64,000 nt of DNA, taken from assembly GCF_019059575.1 (NCBI RefSeq), contig NW_024882189.1, positions 274,001 to 338,000 of the forward strand. Reading direction: 5' to 3'. The stretch comes from Amphibalanus amphitrite (lineage: Eukaryota; Arthropoda; Thecostraca; Balanomorpha; Balanidae). Below, piece by piece: positions 44,271 through 56,613 of this stretch (position 1 is its first letter; every line of letters starts with the position of its first letter). The notes under the pieces are model-generated. The model was given only the letters and a program-made list of their open reading frames with translations, did no database searches and had not been told where the DNA came from. A program made the translations under genes and the position numbers.

Positions 44271-46552
44271 TTAAAATATATTCAATCGCTATTCTCAACA
44301 TATAAGCACGAACGCAGACAAATGTGGCGGATTGCTCCGAGCGACATGACAGCCGCTGCCATAAATATGGATACTTACAAGTCTTAAGTCACGTTTATTG
44401 TGCTTAAGTGCAGGCCGTGACTAACACTCGTCAGGTTTATCCGACTCAATCGATATATAATTTAGCTAAAAATAACGATTGTTTTGGTACACCATCCACA
44501 CGTGCACCACACTCCGCTTCCTGTTCTTTCCCAAGCCCGCAACTTAAACTGCGAAAAATGATTATTAACTATGAGATGTGTATCTCCCCAAAAAAATGTT
44601 TTCTTTTTTTGAAATTTGAAAACAAAGACAAAATGTCATGAAATTCAAATACCATTATAAAAACATTTATTTTTAGTTTGTTATAAGTCGTGCTGACATT
44701 TCAAAACGGCGCACAAGAGACAGCAATCAACTTGAACGTATTTGAAAAGAAAAATCAGAATAGTAATTGACGTCATTATTTTCATACAGCTTTGAGCTCA
44801 TTGTCTTCCTGTAAACTGATTTTGAAGTTCTAATAAGAACCCATTTCTTATGAAAATCTGAATAAAATGGACAGTGAACCATCTTGCTGCTTCATATTCC
44901 TCCACTTGTTGCTGATTCGCTAATACCCATATCGAATCGGGAAATCAAACTCCTGCATCCGATGTATGGGCAAGCCAATCTTTTTTTGTTTCAATTAATT
45001 TCATTAATAAATGGAAATTTAAAATTTTAATAATGTTTCAAAATGGTCAACCTTTTGCACACGTTTTTTTGCGAAACCATTTCTTCCTTTTTTATTTTAT
45101 AAAAAATATTATTGACGTCATCAAAAGAGTTAGCATTTTCACCATAATTTTCACATTCTCAGCAAGGTTTTGTATTTATAGTCACCGTGGGTTTTGTTTT
45201 ACTTTCAACTATAATATTGTGTCATACATGACAATATTACAGAATACAAAAAATTGATTTCTCTTCAATTCGTTTCCATTTTTGTGCTTTTACTGTCTGC
45301 CTGACCTGCCAATATTGAACGCAGTTGCTGTATTTAGAGGGATTTCTTCTACTCTAAGTAGATTGGTACCTAAGCATAGGTATTTTAAGTCAAGTCAGCA
45401 CAAACTGTCAAAGTAGGTAGGTAATATATGGCGTTTTTATTTTCCAGATTCAGTCAGCTGGCCCCGTACGATGGCGCTAGTAGAGCCATTTAGATATACA
45501 TCAATATATAGAATATAGATATAAGTACGGAAGTAGATGGATACCTATCAACGTGTTTACCTTGCATTTAGCATCAGGAAAATGAGGTATAATTATCGGT
45601 ATTTGTGTCAAGATAAGGTCCGATCTACAATTGTGGTGCTGTTGATACTAATATGAAACAGCGGAAATTTTAGGTTGTTACCTGTTACCTAGGTATCTGG
45701 TATCACCAGTAATTATTTGGTATTGCAAGGACTATTTATGCAATAAGTCATTTTTAGATTGCTTTTGCTTCATTAATGGCTCTTCTACTATTTGTCATGT
45801 CCATTGTTTACAGTGTCAGCCTAAAACATTGAATCATCCCAGTGATCCAGGATAATTCTCCCTGGTTATCTATATGTTGAACACACACTAAATGGCACTG
45901 ATACAGAAATTAGTAGGTAGATATTAAGTCCTTTATGTATATGCATCAATAACTAACAAGCTCTGCTAGTGCCATCATAAGGCACCAGCTCGCCAGCCAG
46001 CTGACTGAATCCAGAAAATAACAAGGTCAGGTAAATGCTGCAATGGCACTTTTTCATTTTTGCTTATAATTTCGGACAATTATTGGCTCAAGATTGTGGT
46101 GAGATTACGGATAGTTAGTTTGAGCTAGAAATTGTCGGTCAGCATGACTTTATGAGTTGGCTTATTATTCTTACTAAAAATGAGTTTTTCTACTGAGTGA
46201 TGTCCATGTTACAGGAATTAACTTTACAGATTAATCACTTTCATTTCCCTATTTTATACTTTAATTGCATATTTGATTTCCTTTCATTATTATTTAGTGG
46301 CTAATTATTGATAAATGATGACCAACTAAGATTTGTAATCTTCCAGTAAGGTACCTCACTTAGTGTGGTGTGATAGGTATACCAACATGACACCAACTTC
46401 AAAGGTTACATAGCTACCTTCAGCTTTAAAATGGAAGATGGGCATAGGAAACTACTACCTACCTAAGTTTATGTCACTAATAATGGAGGTCTTTAAATGG
46501 CCCAGGTTGTTGAGTGCTGATCAGCATTGCCCTCCCACAGAGAGTGTTCCTG

Positions 46553-48493
46553 ATGTCTGCCTTGGTGCCGCGGGCGGCCGGCTTGGTGCCCCGGCTGGCG
46601 GGTCCGGTCCGGCCCGGCTCCACGGCGGCAGGCGCCGCTCCGACGTTCGTCAACAAGAACCCGCGTAACCTGGAGCGGATGCGGCTGGCGCGCAAACAGG
46701 AGGGCTGGAGACTGGAGCCCGAGAGCCGGATGTACTGGCACAGGTACGGCATCGGTGGCCCGACCGACCGACACCCACCGGACTCCTTCGGTTGTGGTCT
46801 GTGACCTCATGAATATGTTATCCATGCTGTGCTATGGTACTGATGTGGAGATCGTTCAACTGTTCCCGGCCATCCCGATGTGGTCTCGTTATATATTTGC
46901 CATTTACATGCCATGTACTCGATGTTTTTCTGCCGAATCGTTTGTTATCATCGCGCGTAGCCGTTTGGTATTCCAATGGTCAACACCAGTCGGGATCAGA
47001 TGTGCTTCCTACATCTTATGATCTTACCCCACGTTCGATGTCTCTCGGACGGCAAACATTCTACGTCGGACGGCCAATCACGTTCCATAATCGCAGCCGA
47101 GCTCCCGCTGACCTTGAACGGGATTGGCCGGACGACGTAGAATCTTCGTCGTCCGAGAGGCATCGAACGCGGGGTTAATTTCCCAAGAGGGACACGTAAT
47201 CCTAACTTTGTATGTCTCTGTAATAATTGAATGAGGACTTTACTCCACAAGAAATCGTTCGGGTCTTGTGGAGGAAATTCCTCATTCAATTATTAAGAAA
47301 TCGTTCGGGTCTTGTGGAGGAAAGTCCTCATTCAATTATTACATTAGCAAACTCCACATCATGTCCTTCAGTGAATTTGTATGTCTCTCTTACATAGCGC
47401 CTCTCCACTGACCTGGCATACAGCAGTGTTCTGAATAACATCTCCTATTGGCGGTATCCCAGTTTGCGCTGTAGGTTATGGAATGCGTCGTAACCTTCTT
47501 ACACTGATTACCCGTTGGCTGTCCCGTATGTACCTATTTGGACCGCAGCTGCCCGGCTCCGTCTCCCCGGTCCGTCCCGCTGAGCGACCGCCCCGCTCGG
47601 CGCCGACAGGGCCGTGTTCGAGGCCACCAACCGGCACACGTCGGCGCACGTGGAGCACCAGGCCGGCCGGCGGCTGGCGTCGGCCTCCAGCCGCGAGCTG
47701 TGCGTGCGCCGACACCTGTTCTCGGCGGTGGACGTGTGCGCCGCCGAGGCGGTCGGCCGCGTGCTGGCGCGCCGCTGCCTCGAGGCCGGCATCACCGAGC
47801 TCGAGTTCCCCACCACCGAGGAGCAGCTGGAGCGATCCAACAGGGTACGTACGGGGGCCGGCGAGACGGCGCCAGTGGGTACGGGTCACGGCGGCTGTAT
47901 GTATGTATGTATGTATTGACGATCAAGAGCAATCCACAATCGGCGTGGCGATTACACTCCGGTTCTGAAAACTCGCATCCCCCTGAATTACCCTGATAAT
48001 TCGAGCTATTTGCAATAATGCCAGACGACTTAGGCACAAAAAATATGGCATAAAGACTTGCGCAGAACTATGGGCTAGACTGACGTCGTTAGTGTTGAAG
48101 GCAAATTGTCCCACCCTTTCGCCTATCCAGGGTCCCGTCCGCAGCTGTCCGAATGGAAGCAGCTTTGTGTCGATACACGTTTAGCGGGCTGTCGCCAGAT
48201 GTTGCTTTTGCTTGAAGCTGTGGCTGAACATGCAGTTTTCGGTGCCCCTTGGATAAATTTTAACAGAGTTCGGAGTCCGCCGCTGAGTACCGGGCCGACA
48301 GATGTGTAGTGTGACGCCCGGGTAGCGTCCCACTGAACTGTGCGTCTGCCGGCAGCTGCGGTCCTTTGTACGCGCGATGGAGGAGGAGGGCCTGAAACTG
48401 CAGGAGCCGCCCGCCATCAAACCCGAGCCCTGGTGGAGCAAGGACCGCCAGCAGAAGCCGTGGCACGTGCCCGAAGAGGAAGTGGTCGGATAA
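46553..48493 (+). CDS. MRPL18: Mitochondrial large-subunit ribosomal protein uL18m (MRPL18)
   Basis: Exons 46553-46743, 47610-47844 and 48356-48493 splice with matching phases to 187 residues (family about 180). The first 35 residues (MSALVPRAAGLVPRLAG...) are Arg/Ala-rich and free of acidic residues, as in mitochondrial targeting peptides. The mature part has VNKNPRNLERMRLARKQEGW, the uL18 core (TNRHTSAHVEHQAGRRLASA, LFSAVDVCAAEAVGRVLARR, GITELEFP) and the C-terminal KPEPWWSKD...KPWHVPEEE segment. The protein is expected in the mitoribosome central protuberance. An acceptor-like CCCTCCCACAG ends at 46540, so a 5' UTR intron is possible. The start ATG was chosen because it opens the targeting peptide. 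Confidence 0.93.
47027..47175. repeat. Hairpin-forming inverted repeat in MRPL18 intron 1
   Basis: Arms 47027-47085 and 47117-47175 (59 bp each, about 85 percent complementary by eye) surround a 31-bp loop. The tips are CCCCACGTTCGATG and CATCGAACGCGGGG. It is MITE-like; a TTA/TAA flank is possible but unclear. Confidence 0.7.
47221..47345. repeat. Hairpin with a duplicated arm in MRPL18 intron 1
   Basis: AATAATTGAATGAGGAC...CTCCACAAG is followed by AAATCGTTCGGG and the complementary arm, and the loop plus right arm is then repeated once more (47301-47345). Either right arm can pair with the left. Confidence 0.8.
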
Positions 48494-48559
48494 CGACGGC
48501 CGACTGCGTCCCAATAGTGATATGTCGCGAGTGTCCAGTGAGTCGCTGTAATTGTACAC

Positions 48560-48565
48560 ATTAAA
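48560..48565 (+). terminator. Possible polyadenylation signal ATTAAA
   Basis: The common variant ATTAAA lies 67 bp after the MRPL18 stop codon. Confidence 0.5.
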
Positions 48566-48800
48566 AATGGTCATATGTATTGGAACTTTGGTGCGCACAC
48601 GAATTGCAATTCAACAATGATCGTCCAGAAATGTTTATGGCCTGGATTTGAAATTAGATAAATGGCCAGCTGTGCCAGCCGTATAGAATCATCGCTCAGA
48701 TCAAAACGCAAGCACCCAGCCAACGTTTGTTCACTAACAAGCTCGCCCCCATCGTGACCGCGCAACCAACTCAACTTTCTGACATCGCCGCTAAATAACC

Positions 48801-48963
48801 GCACAACGTGCAGAAAGACGGTGCCCCTGTCCTCCCCAGCCACTGACCATGGCTCCCCGGCCACACAGCAGCCCGCCCTCCCCGCACAGCGTGCAGAAAG
48901 ACGGTGCCCCTGTCCTCCCCAGCCACTGACCATGGCTCCCCGGCCACACAGCAGCCCGCCCTC
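48801..48963. repeat. 83-bp tandem duplication
   Basis: Two nearly identical copies (48801-48883 and 48884-48963) containing GTGCAGAAAGACGGTGCCCC and CCATGGCTCCCCGGCCACAC lie between the convergent ends of MRPL18 and TMED2. Confidence 0.9.
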
Positions 48964-49082
48964 CGTCGGCACCACCGGACACCCTCTGTCTCAGTCTCTC
49001 CCGTGCCGCCGCCGCCGCCGCCGCGGTACCGGCGGACAGCGACAGTTCCCGATCGAGGCTTTGGACGGTCCTCCGCGCCGGC

Positions 49083-52000
49083 TCACACCACTCGCCGCAC
49101 CTCGAAGAACCGCTTGAGGTAGTACACCTGGCCCATGGTCATGGCCACCAACACGAGCGCCTCGAAAAAGGACCAGAGCACGACGCGCGAGTTTGTGCTG
49201 TCGTTGATGGCGCGGTGGATCTTCTCGCGCACCTCCATGTAGTCTTGCTCGTGCTTGACGGCCGTCAGCGCCGACCCCAGGTCCTTGATCATGTCCTCGA
49301 GCTTGTTGTGGCTCGCTGAAACGGACAGACAGCACAACGTCAAGAGTCAACCTCTCGCTCCTCGACAGTGACCTCGAAGACAACGATGAGCCCGTGTTCC
49401 AACTATACGACCATAGCTGCAGACGACCTGGGTTCACAATGGCTCCAAGCATGACATTTTTACATTAACTTCGCACATTCTTTGTGAAGCATTACCTACA
49501 CCCGAAATTTTATCGTGACGATAAAAATGATCTAAAAAAAAAAAATATAAATACGCTCGGTTTGAAGTAAACGCAAAAAGCTTTCTTAGTCATTCGATAT
49601 CCAGAGCCAACAGTGCAGTATGCAACTATGAAAATGCTTCGCGGTGCCAACTCGAGACCAACCACCCTCCCCTCCCACCTACGCCGGCGAGGGATGACGC
49701 CGAGGTCAGGACCATCATGATTCGTCACTATCCTTCAGTCTGCAGTAGGTTTCCGCAACATCAAAACACATTCTCGGGTCTTCCGAAGCTGTAGTGTAGG
49801 AATCGCCGCAATAACCCACCCCGTTTCGAGCCGTCGAAATCGACAGCAGGTTCTGCACCCAGCGCGGCTTCAGGTCTTTGCGTCATACATACCTTCGCCG
49901 TCGACTCCGTCTTTCTTAGACGCCTCCCCGAGGTCCATGGAGAACATGACGATCTTCGGCGTCATGGTGGACATCTTGTTGCCGAAGCAATAGGTGAACA
50001 CGCCGTCCATGTGAGCCGGGAAGGTGAACCTGCCATTGCTCTCCCGCTCCTGCTGGTACACCACCTTGCCGTCGGGCCCAATCAGCTTGATGTCAATGTC
50101 CAAAAAGCCACCCTCCACCACCTCAAATGCGAGACCTGTGAGAGAGAGAGAGACAATGTGTCGATTAAATTGATAAGGTTCCAGGATCCCAAATGTTAAC
50201 TCTGTTCCCAGTCCTGTGATGTATTTCTGAGTGGTCAGTTCAGGTGACACTAAATGTGCACGCACAGGCCACAGTTCCAGTGTGGCAAGAATGCCTCCAC
50301 ATCTTAGAGATGACAGAAAGGAGAGACTGGATGCATGGTGTCTACACATGATCACAGTTCTTTACATATGGACATGTACAGTATGTCTAAAAAGAATGTA
50401 CCGTCGCCACTACGTGGCGCTGGTGTCGCGAGCCGGTAGTTGGCTGAATCCGCACCAGACCACACATTCCCAAGCGCTAGGTGACAGCTGCGCAGCGGCC
50501 GGTAGTAGCGTAAGCCCGAACCTTCGTGACACGACCCCGTGGGGGGGGGGAGAGGGAGGGGAGCGGGCGGGGCAGCGCGTGCAGGGAGGGGTGCTCCGGC
50601 AAGCTGGCAGTTGTCGCGGCCAAAGGTCAAGGGGTCACACACCAAGCGAACGGACGCTGATGTGGGTTCGTGGGGATCGTGAACTTGTGCCTTGCGATGC
50701 ACGGGTGATACGCCATGGGTCTAAGCCAAATGATTCGGGGGAGAGCTGAAGAAAAATCCCTACCTGGTCAACTACGGCGAATAATGGTGCTGAAAAATGG
50801 AAAGTATGGGTCAATGCAAGCCTTCATGACTATCAACTTTTCTGAGGACGCAAAGGCCAGCATTGAATAACGATATCCGGATCGAAATTAGCAATGATTT
50901 ATAACCAGTAAAACGCCTTTTGGGCGAAGAACGAGCGAGCGAGATAGTGAGCCCTGCACGTGCGGAAGGGCGAGAGGGTACTTCCAACGGGCTTGCGCAA
51001 AGCACCCTTCTAAACGGTCGCTAGCGGTGTACCAAATTTGAACGCAATCGGCCCAGCTGTTCCTGAGATCTGGAAGCGGCATTCTGCACGTGCGCACGTG
51101 CAAACGGGGTCCAAAATGACTTTCGCACGGCACCCTACTAACCGGTCCCCAACCGTGTACCAAATTTGTGCGCAATCGGCCCAGCCGTTCTCGAGATCTG
51201 GAAACGCCCCCTGCACGTGCGCACGTGCAGTAGCACCCTAACCGCAACACATGGGAATGCATTGCCTGGTGGGTGCCTACCTGTATGCCAAGTTTCAGCG
51301 AAATCGCCCCAGTAATTACCGAGTTACTGAAATGGGAACAAATTTGGCACCTCTTATTGTTGTATTTTGCACGTGCAGTGGGGGTCACTCACATAGATGA
51401 AGAGTATCCGACCTTTGGTAGAAGGGATGCAGCTACCCTATAAAAATGACCGCAAGACAATCGCTCAAGCCGCTGCTGAGATATGGGCCTCTCAAAATCA
51501 TTACTTTTGCAAAACTGCTTGAACACCCTTGACTTTTCACGTGGCACGTGCCACGGCGGTCACTGAGATGTATCAAAAGTAGTCAATTACGGGGTAGAAG
51601 GGATGGGGCTACCCAGCAAAAAAGACCGCAGGCCATTCGGTCCAGCGGTTGCTGAGATATAAGCCTCTCAAAAGCGTTACAGGCCGGGCCGGGCCGGGCC
51701 GGGCCGGGCCGCTCATACTGAGATTTTTCCGTTATATTGAAAAGACTTCGCTTCGCTCGCTGCGCTCGCTCGCTCGTAACTATGCCCTTGTAGTGCAAGA
51801 CTGAATAATGACCAGTAAAACGCCTTTTGGGCGAAGAACGAGCGAGCGAGATAGTGAGCCCTGCACGTGCGGAAGGGCGAGAGGGTACTTCCAACGGGCT
51901 TGTGCAAAGCACCCTTCTAACCGGTCGCTAGCGGTGTGCCAAATTTGAACGCAATCGGCCCAGCCGTTCCTGAGATCTGGAAGCGGCATTCTGCACGTGC

Positions 52001-55000
52001 GCACGTGCAAACGGGGTCCAAACTGACTTTTGCACGGCACCCTACTAACCGGTCCCCAACCGTGTACCAAATTTGAGCGCAATCGGCCCAGCCGTTCTCG
52101 AGATCTGGAAACGCCCCCTGCACGTGCGCACGTGCAGTAGCGCCCTAACCGCAACACATGGGAATGCATTGCCTGGTGGTTGCCTACCTGTATGCCAAGT
52201 TTCAGCGAAATCGCCCCAGTAATTACCGAGTTACTGAAATGGGAACAAATTTGGCACCTCTTATTGTTGTATTTTGCACGTGCACTGGGGGTCACTCACA
52301 TAGATCAAGAGTATCCGACCTTTGGTAGAAGGGATGCAGCTACCCTATAAAATTTACCGCAAGTCAATCGTTCAAGCCGCGGCTGAGATATGGGCCTCTC
52401 AAAATCACTACTTTTGCAAAACTGCTTGAACACCCTTGACTTTTCACGTGGCACGTGCCACGACGGTCACTGAGATGTATCAAAAGTAGTCAATTACGGG
52501 GTAGAAGGGATGGGGCTACCCAGCAAAAAAGACCACAGGCCAATCGGTCCACCGGTTGCTGAGATATAAGCCTCTCAAAAGCGTTACAGGCCGGGCCGGG
52601 CCGGGCCGCTCATACTGAGATTTTTCCGTTATATTGAAATGACTTCGCTTCGCTCGCTGCGCTCGCTCGCTCGTAATTACATGCCGAAGTAATAGCGCTG
52701 CAAAACCCACCTAGTAAATTGTCAAGTCGGATTCATACCGACTTGAATTAAACTATCCTAAATCAAATTGTATATAAGATCTTTATGCTTTGACCAGCTT
52801 CGTGACCTGACGGGCTGTGACCTGACCTTGACCCGAGGTTAACACCTTAACTTGATCTCACCCGAAGAAAAAGTATACCATTCGACACGCCTGAGCTAGA
52901 CAAACACGATGCTGCTAAAATCGATGTTTAACGAAGTTATTTACCAAAAACCGAACCTGTGCCTTGGGCCACTTGACCTAACCTCAGAAGTCATCGGCTG
53001 ATCCTAGTCCTTAAAGGAAACAGTCCACTTTTCTGAAATCAGTATTTTGCTATTGATTTATGATTTTTTATGCTCAAAATAATCATGAAATAAAATAAAA
53101 CCTTTTTGTAAAAACAATTATTTTCTATATTTTAATTTAGGACGAACTATATTCTATGTAAAATAATGTTTGACGCGGAAGCTTATTACGCATTGACCAA
53201 TCATATGGCGTAGCTCAAACCTACGCATACTGCATTGGCTGTAAGCAGCACGCTGATTGGCTGACGATGACGTGGCTGCATTCCTGTGCAAGGCACGCAT
53301 TCCTCTACAAGGCACTCTTTTCGGAACGAGAAATGGAATATCTTCGTCTAGGGTGATCGTTGAGCCGTAAAAGCTCCTGATTTGTGCTAGTCTCAGCTCA
53401 AGCTACGAAACTGCTATTCCAGCTCAAAACCTCATGTTAAAAGTGAACTATTTCCTTTAAAATCGGAGACCAATCGCTGCATTTCGTAACGACGCGCACG
53501 ATCGTTTCTTTCGTGAGGCTCTAGCTCATTAAGGGGCGAATCGGCAAAGGGGGTTGTTCCCTCACTTCCAACCCCCAACGCCCCTTCGGTATTCAGAAAA
53601 CCTGAAGGTCCGGTGAGGGTTAAAACGTTGCTCCTGAACGAGGAAGAAATGTAAAAGTCAAAGCTCTATAGACGTCCTGTAAAAGTGGCCATAATAAATA
53701 AATTGGTTAGAGATACGATGCTTTTTAAACGACTTCCTCATATAAAATCGGGTGCTGGGACCAATCTTATAAACGCTTCAGAATGGACAGGGCGTCACTG
53801 GCTAAAGTTTGGGTGCAGAAAACGGCTATTAAATGCAAAATGGTTTTCATGCATTTCAGTCAGTTGTGTATTGACGTCCCAGTGGCCGAGCTAAAAAAAA
53901 GTTTGGTATATAGTGTTTTGCATCTTTTACGCCCTAAGAAACTACACCATCTATTGAAGTGGGCGGGCTTATTTGAATGGGAGGGCGCATTATGCGTCAA
54001 TCGTGTGCTTTCGTTTGTTTTGGACTGTATTTTACGACATCCACTGCTGGTATCACTTTTAATATTATCAAATGCCGTGAATACGACAGCATTCCATTTA
54101 TAAGATTGGGCCAATGGAGTCGCGCCCTGCTAGCTCGGTTTTCCGCTCGGCCGCTACGGGCCGAGGAAGTCGGTCTTCGCCTGAGGGCAGGACGGAGGTC
54201 AGCGAGGGAGCGCGGGGTCAGCCAGGTATCGCCCAGTGCCGAGCGGATGCCACTCCCTCCCCTCTCTTCCCCTCTTCTCCCCTCCCCACCTCGGTATAGA
54301 TGGGGAGGGACCGAACTGCCAATGACATGCGAGCGGTCAAGGCCGCTCGCGCGGCAGCGACCCTGGCGGCCGGGTGCCGCAACTGGGATTCAGCCAAGTT
54401 ACCGATTCGCCTCCTGTGGGAGAGCCAAACCAGGGGACATACTTTTTAGACATACTGTACACCATTTTCTTCAGTATTCTTCAGAAAAACATTGCTAACT
54501 AATGATTTCACTGGAACCTAACAAGCTAAAAGTAATAGACAAAATGGTGATTTTCTGGTATTAAAGAGTGGGTTACATCCAGTAAGGGACAACAGTCCGT
54601 GGATGCCTTTGAATTGGGGTTGATGGGAGATTTGAACTTGGGACCTAACTAATAGCCATACAGTTCTGCTTGTGAAATGGGTAAGAGCTGAAGGGTTAAG
54701 AGGGTAGGGTATGGGTAGGCTAGTGTAGTCATTATTAGGGCAATTGATATATCTAATCCTAACTTAGTAAGAAAATAGCAACAAATGATTCATTATTGAC
54801 AATTTTTGTCAAATCTGGAGTAGCAACTTACTAAGTCTCTGCTTTCACTAGCTATGGTTGACTTATGAAATAATACATAGTGTGATGTAGTTAGTGCCAA
54901 ACTACGACTGTAACCTGTCAACACGTATGAAATAAACGTTATTTCTCCCAGACTGAGACAGTCCCAGATTAAGATGACCATGTCATTCATGATATTATAA

Positions 55001-55213
55001 AAATGTGAAAATTATTGGCAGGCTAAAAGCAACACCAATAGCGTTCAACTGTTAAATTTGGTTAATTATATTGATAATTAACTCACCAAGCTTTGTACCA
55101 GATGTTACTTTCTCCATGAAGCATTCCTCAGCATGCGCGTCAACAGTAATCATATAACCATCAGACGGGTATACCAAGGCAAGGGTAGTTATAATGGCAA
55201 TGATGCTCAGCAT
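49083..55213 (-). CDS. TMED2: p24 family cargo receptor TMED2 (emp24/p24-beta)
   Basis: Exons 55213-55087, 50135-49893 and 49315-49083 on the minus strand join in phase 1 twice and give 200 residues. The signal peptide [19 protein letters not shown] is followed by the GOLD domain: [64 protein letters not shown]. The two GOLD cysteines are at 31 and 92. A coiled-coil stalk ([20 protein letters not shown]), a transmembrane helix ([22 protein letters not shown]) and the tail [11 protein letters not shown], with the FF and basic signals used for COPII and COPI binding, complete the protein. It acts in ER-Golgi vesicle transport as part of p24 heteromers. The start is the only ATG that opens the signal peptide. 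The first intron is about 5 kb and repeat-rich. Confidence 0.96.
50904..51778. repeat. E-box-rich repeat unit, copy 1
   Basis: It begins ACCAGTAAAACGCCTTTTGG and ends CGCTCGCTCGCTCGTAA. It is nearly identical to 51811-52677. It contains many CACGTG cores, often as the palindrome TGCACGTGCGCACGTGCA, and five weakly related modules of the form CCAAATTTGA.CGCAATCGG then CCAGCCGTTC..GAGAT (about 51028, 51158, 51287, 51433 and 51609). A (GGGCC)n stretch lies near 51682-51712. No protein-coding signature was found. Confidence 0.85.
51811..52677. repeat. E-box-rich repeat unit, copy 2
   Basis: Direct repeat of 50904-51778, offset 907 bp, with scattered substitutions and a shorter (GGGCC)n run (about 52590-52608). 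A 32-bp spacer unrelated to either end separates the copies. Confidence 0.85.
53015..53457. mobile_element. TTAA-type MITE (Kolobok-like), 443 bp
   Basis: Ends AGGAAACAGTCCACTTTT and AAAAGTGAACTATTTCCT are inverted repeats with two mismatches, flanked by TTAA at 53011-53014 and 53458-53461. It is non-coding and lies in the large TMED2 intron. Confidence 0.75.
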
Positions 55214-56604
55214 CTTGAATGAAAGATAATGGAGACCCAGATATTATATTACGCTCCCACCCAGCAGCCGGCCGTGATAAACAAATATCAACACAGCTCT
55301 CGGTATGGGTAAACAGGGTGTATGGCGCACTAAGGACATGTATGGCGCGTTTCCCTTCAATCGGTAAGGGAAAACGTGAAGGATTTGCGTACGTAAGTTG
55401 CTGGCGATCAGCAGTCGGAAATTCGTGAGTCCTCGGAAGTTGGGTTGCTTCTTAAGTTGAGCAACACCATATATTCTTGTTTTTCGAGCAGTCTAAGCTC
55501 TTGTGTTTGCAATAGAGTTCGGAAAGTAAGAGCATCTATGCATGCGCATCTGTCATAGGGTGTTCACTTTAAAGTTAGTTTTAAAAATCCTACGTGTGAT
55601 AAAAATTAAGCCAAAAGTAACAACTTAATCTAAGCAGCATGTCGCTTATCGATCACAGCATAATTATTAAATCGGTGCAAGTGGTCAAGACCAAATCGTC
55701 AAGACGGCACAGATAAGGTTTCCCTTCATTCGTCAACGAAGGATTTGGCAGCAAAAATTACGCGTCATTTTAGGTTCAGCAGACTAAAAATCGATACAAA
55801 TAAAATCGAGAGATTCACAAGGCATTTGTCTTCGATTTGTCTTTTTATCATTAAATGAATTTTAACAGTCTTCGGTCTCAAAAGAGGAAAAATAAGATAT
55901 GTTTCAAACAAAAATAAAATAAAAATGTTGAAATGATGGATGCTTTCACGATTTAAACATGGCGGCCTCCATAAACTTCTTTGTCAACTGCGGCGCCTGC
56001 GTGACTAAAACAAAAAACAAATATTGTGTTGCGCAAGGTGTTGCGTGTTGCGAGTTGGTGTGAGGCGGTGTTTGAGAGAATTGCCACTTGTCTATGTTAT
56101 TGCAGAATAAGCTTAGCTCGGTCATAAGTGCTTTTTAGTTCAAAAATCGTTGTTTACATTAGGTAAGCATTGGACGTAGCCTATAGAGTCAGATAAGGTA
56201 TATGTAGGAGCCTCTACTCTACGATGACAAAAGTTTCAAGTTTTTCATCAGTTTGAATTCCTCAAGATCAAAGCTGGATGAAAAAATGAAATGTAGTCGT
56301 GGCACTTTGACTTGTCATTATTATTGTGTTTTTTTTGCATTATTATTCTTGGGGGAGGATAAAAAACAATCAGACATTATCTACCTAACCCTTACCCACC
56401 GGCCAGTGGCCACCACTCCTTCATCCACCAGACTAGATTAGACAGGAAAAAACAAAACATTAGTAAATGTTTTCTATTTCTCATGCATAGATAACATAAT
56501 ACAATACTGCATGCCTACCTGAAACCCTACAAGTTACACCCACCCCTGGGGTCTCACCTCAGTCTGGTCAAAGATCACTGGTTTCAGGTTTGTCTTTGTT
56601 TCAG
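55214..56604. promoter_or_regulatory. Divergent promoter region, TMED2 and the unrecognised gene
   Basis: The two genes point away from each other. AACATGGCGGCC at 55956-55967 resembles a YY1-type initiator-proximal motif. A donor-like ATTAG then GTAAGC at 56158-56168 could end a 5' UTR exon that joins the acceptor at 56604. Support is weak. Confidence 0.35.
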
Positions 56605-56613
56605 GGCCTCACT

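Larger units (their letters stand above)
42573..46540. other. AT-rich intergenic DNA between AKAP1 and MRPL18
   Basis: No coding exon was recognised. It holds an inverted-repeat element at 43402-43637 and a TTAA-type MITE at 43793-44270; the rest is AT-rich without obvious structure. Confidence 0.5.
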
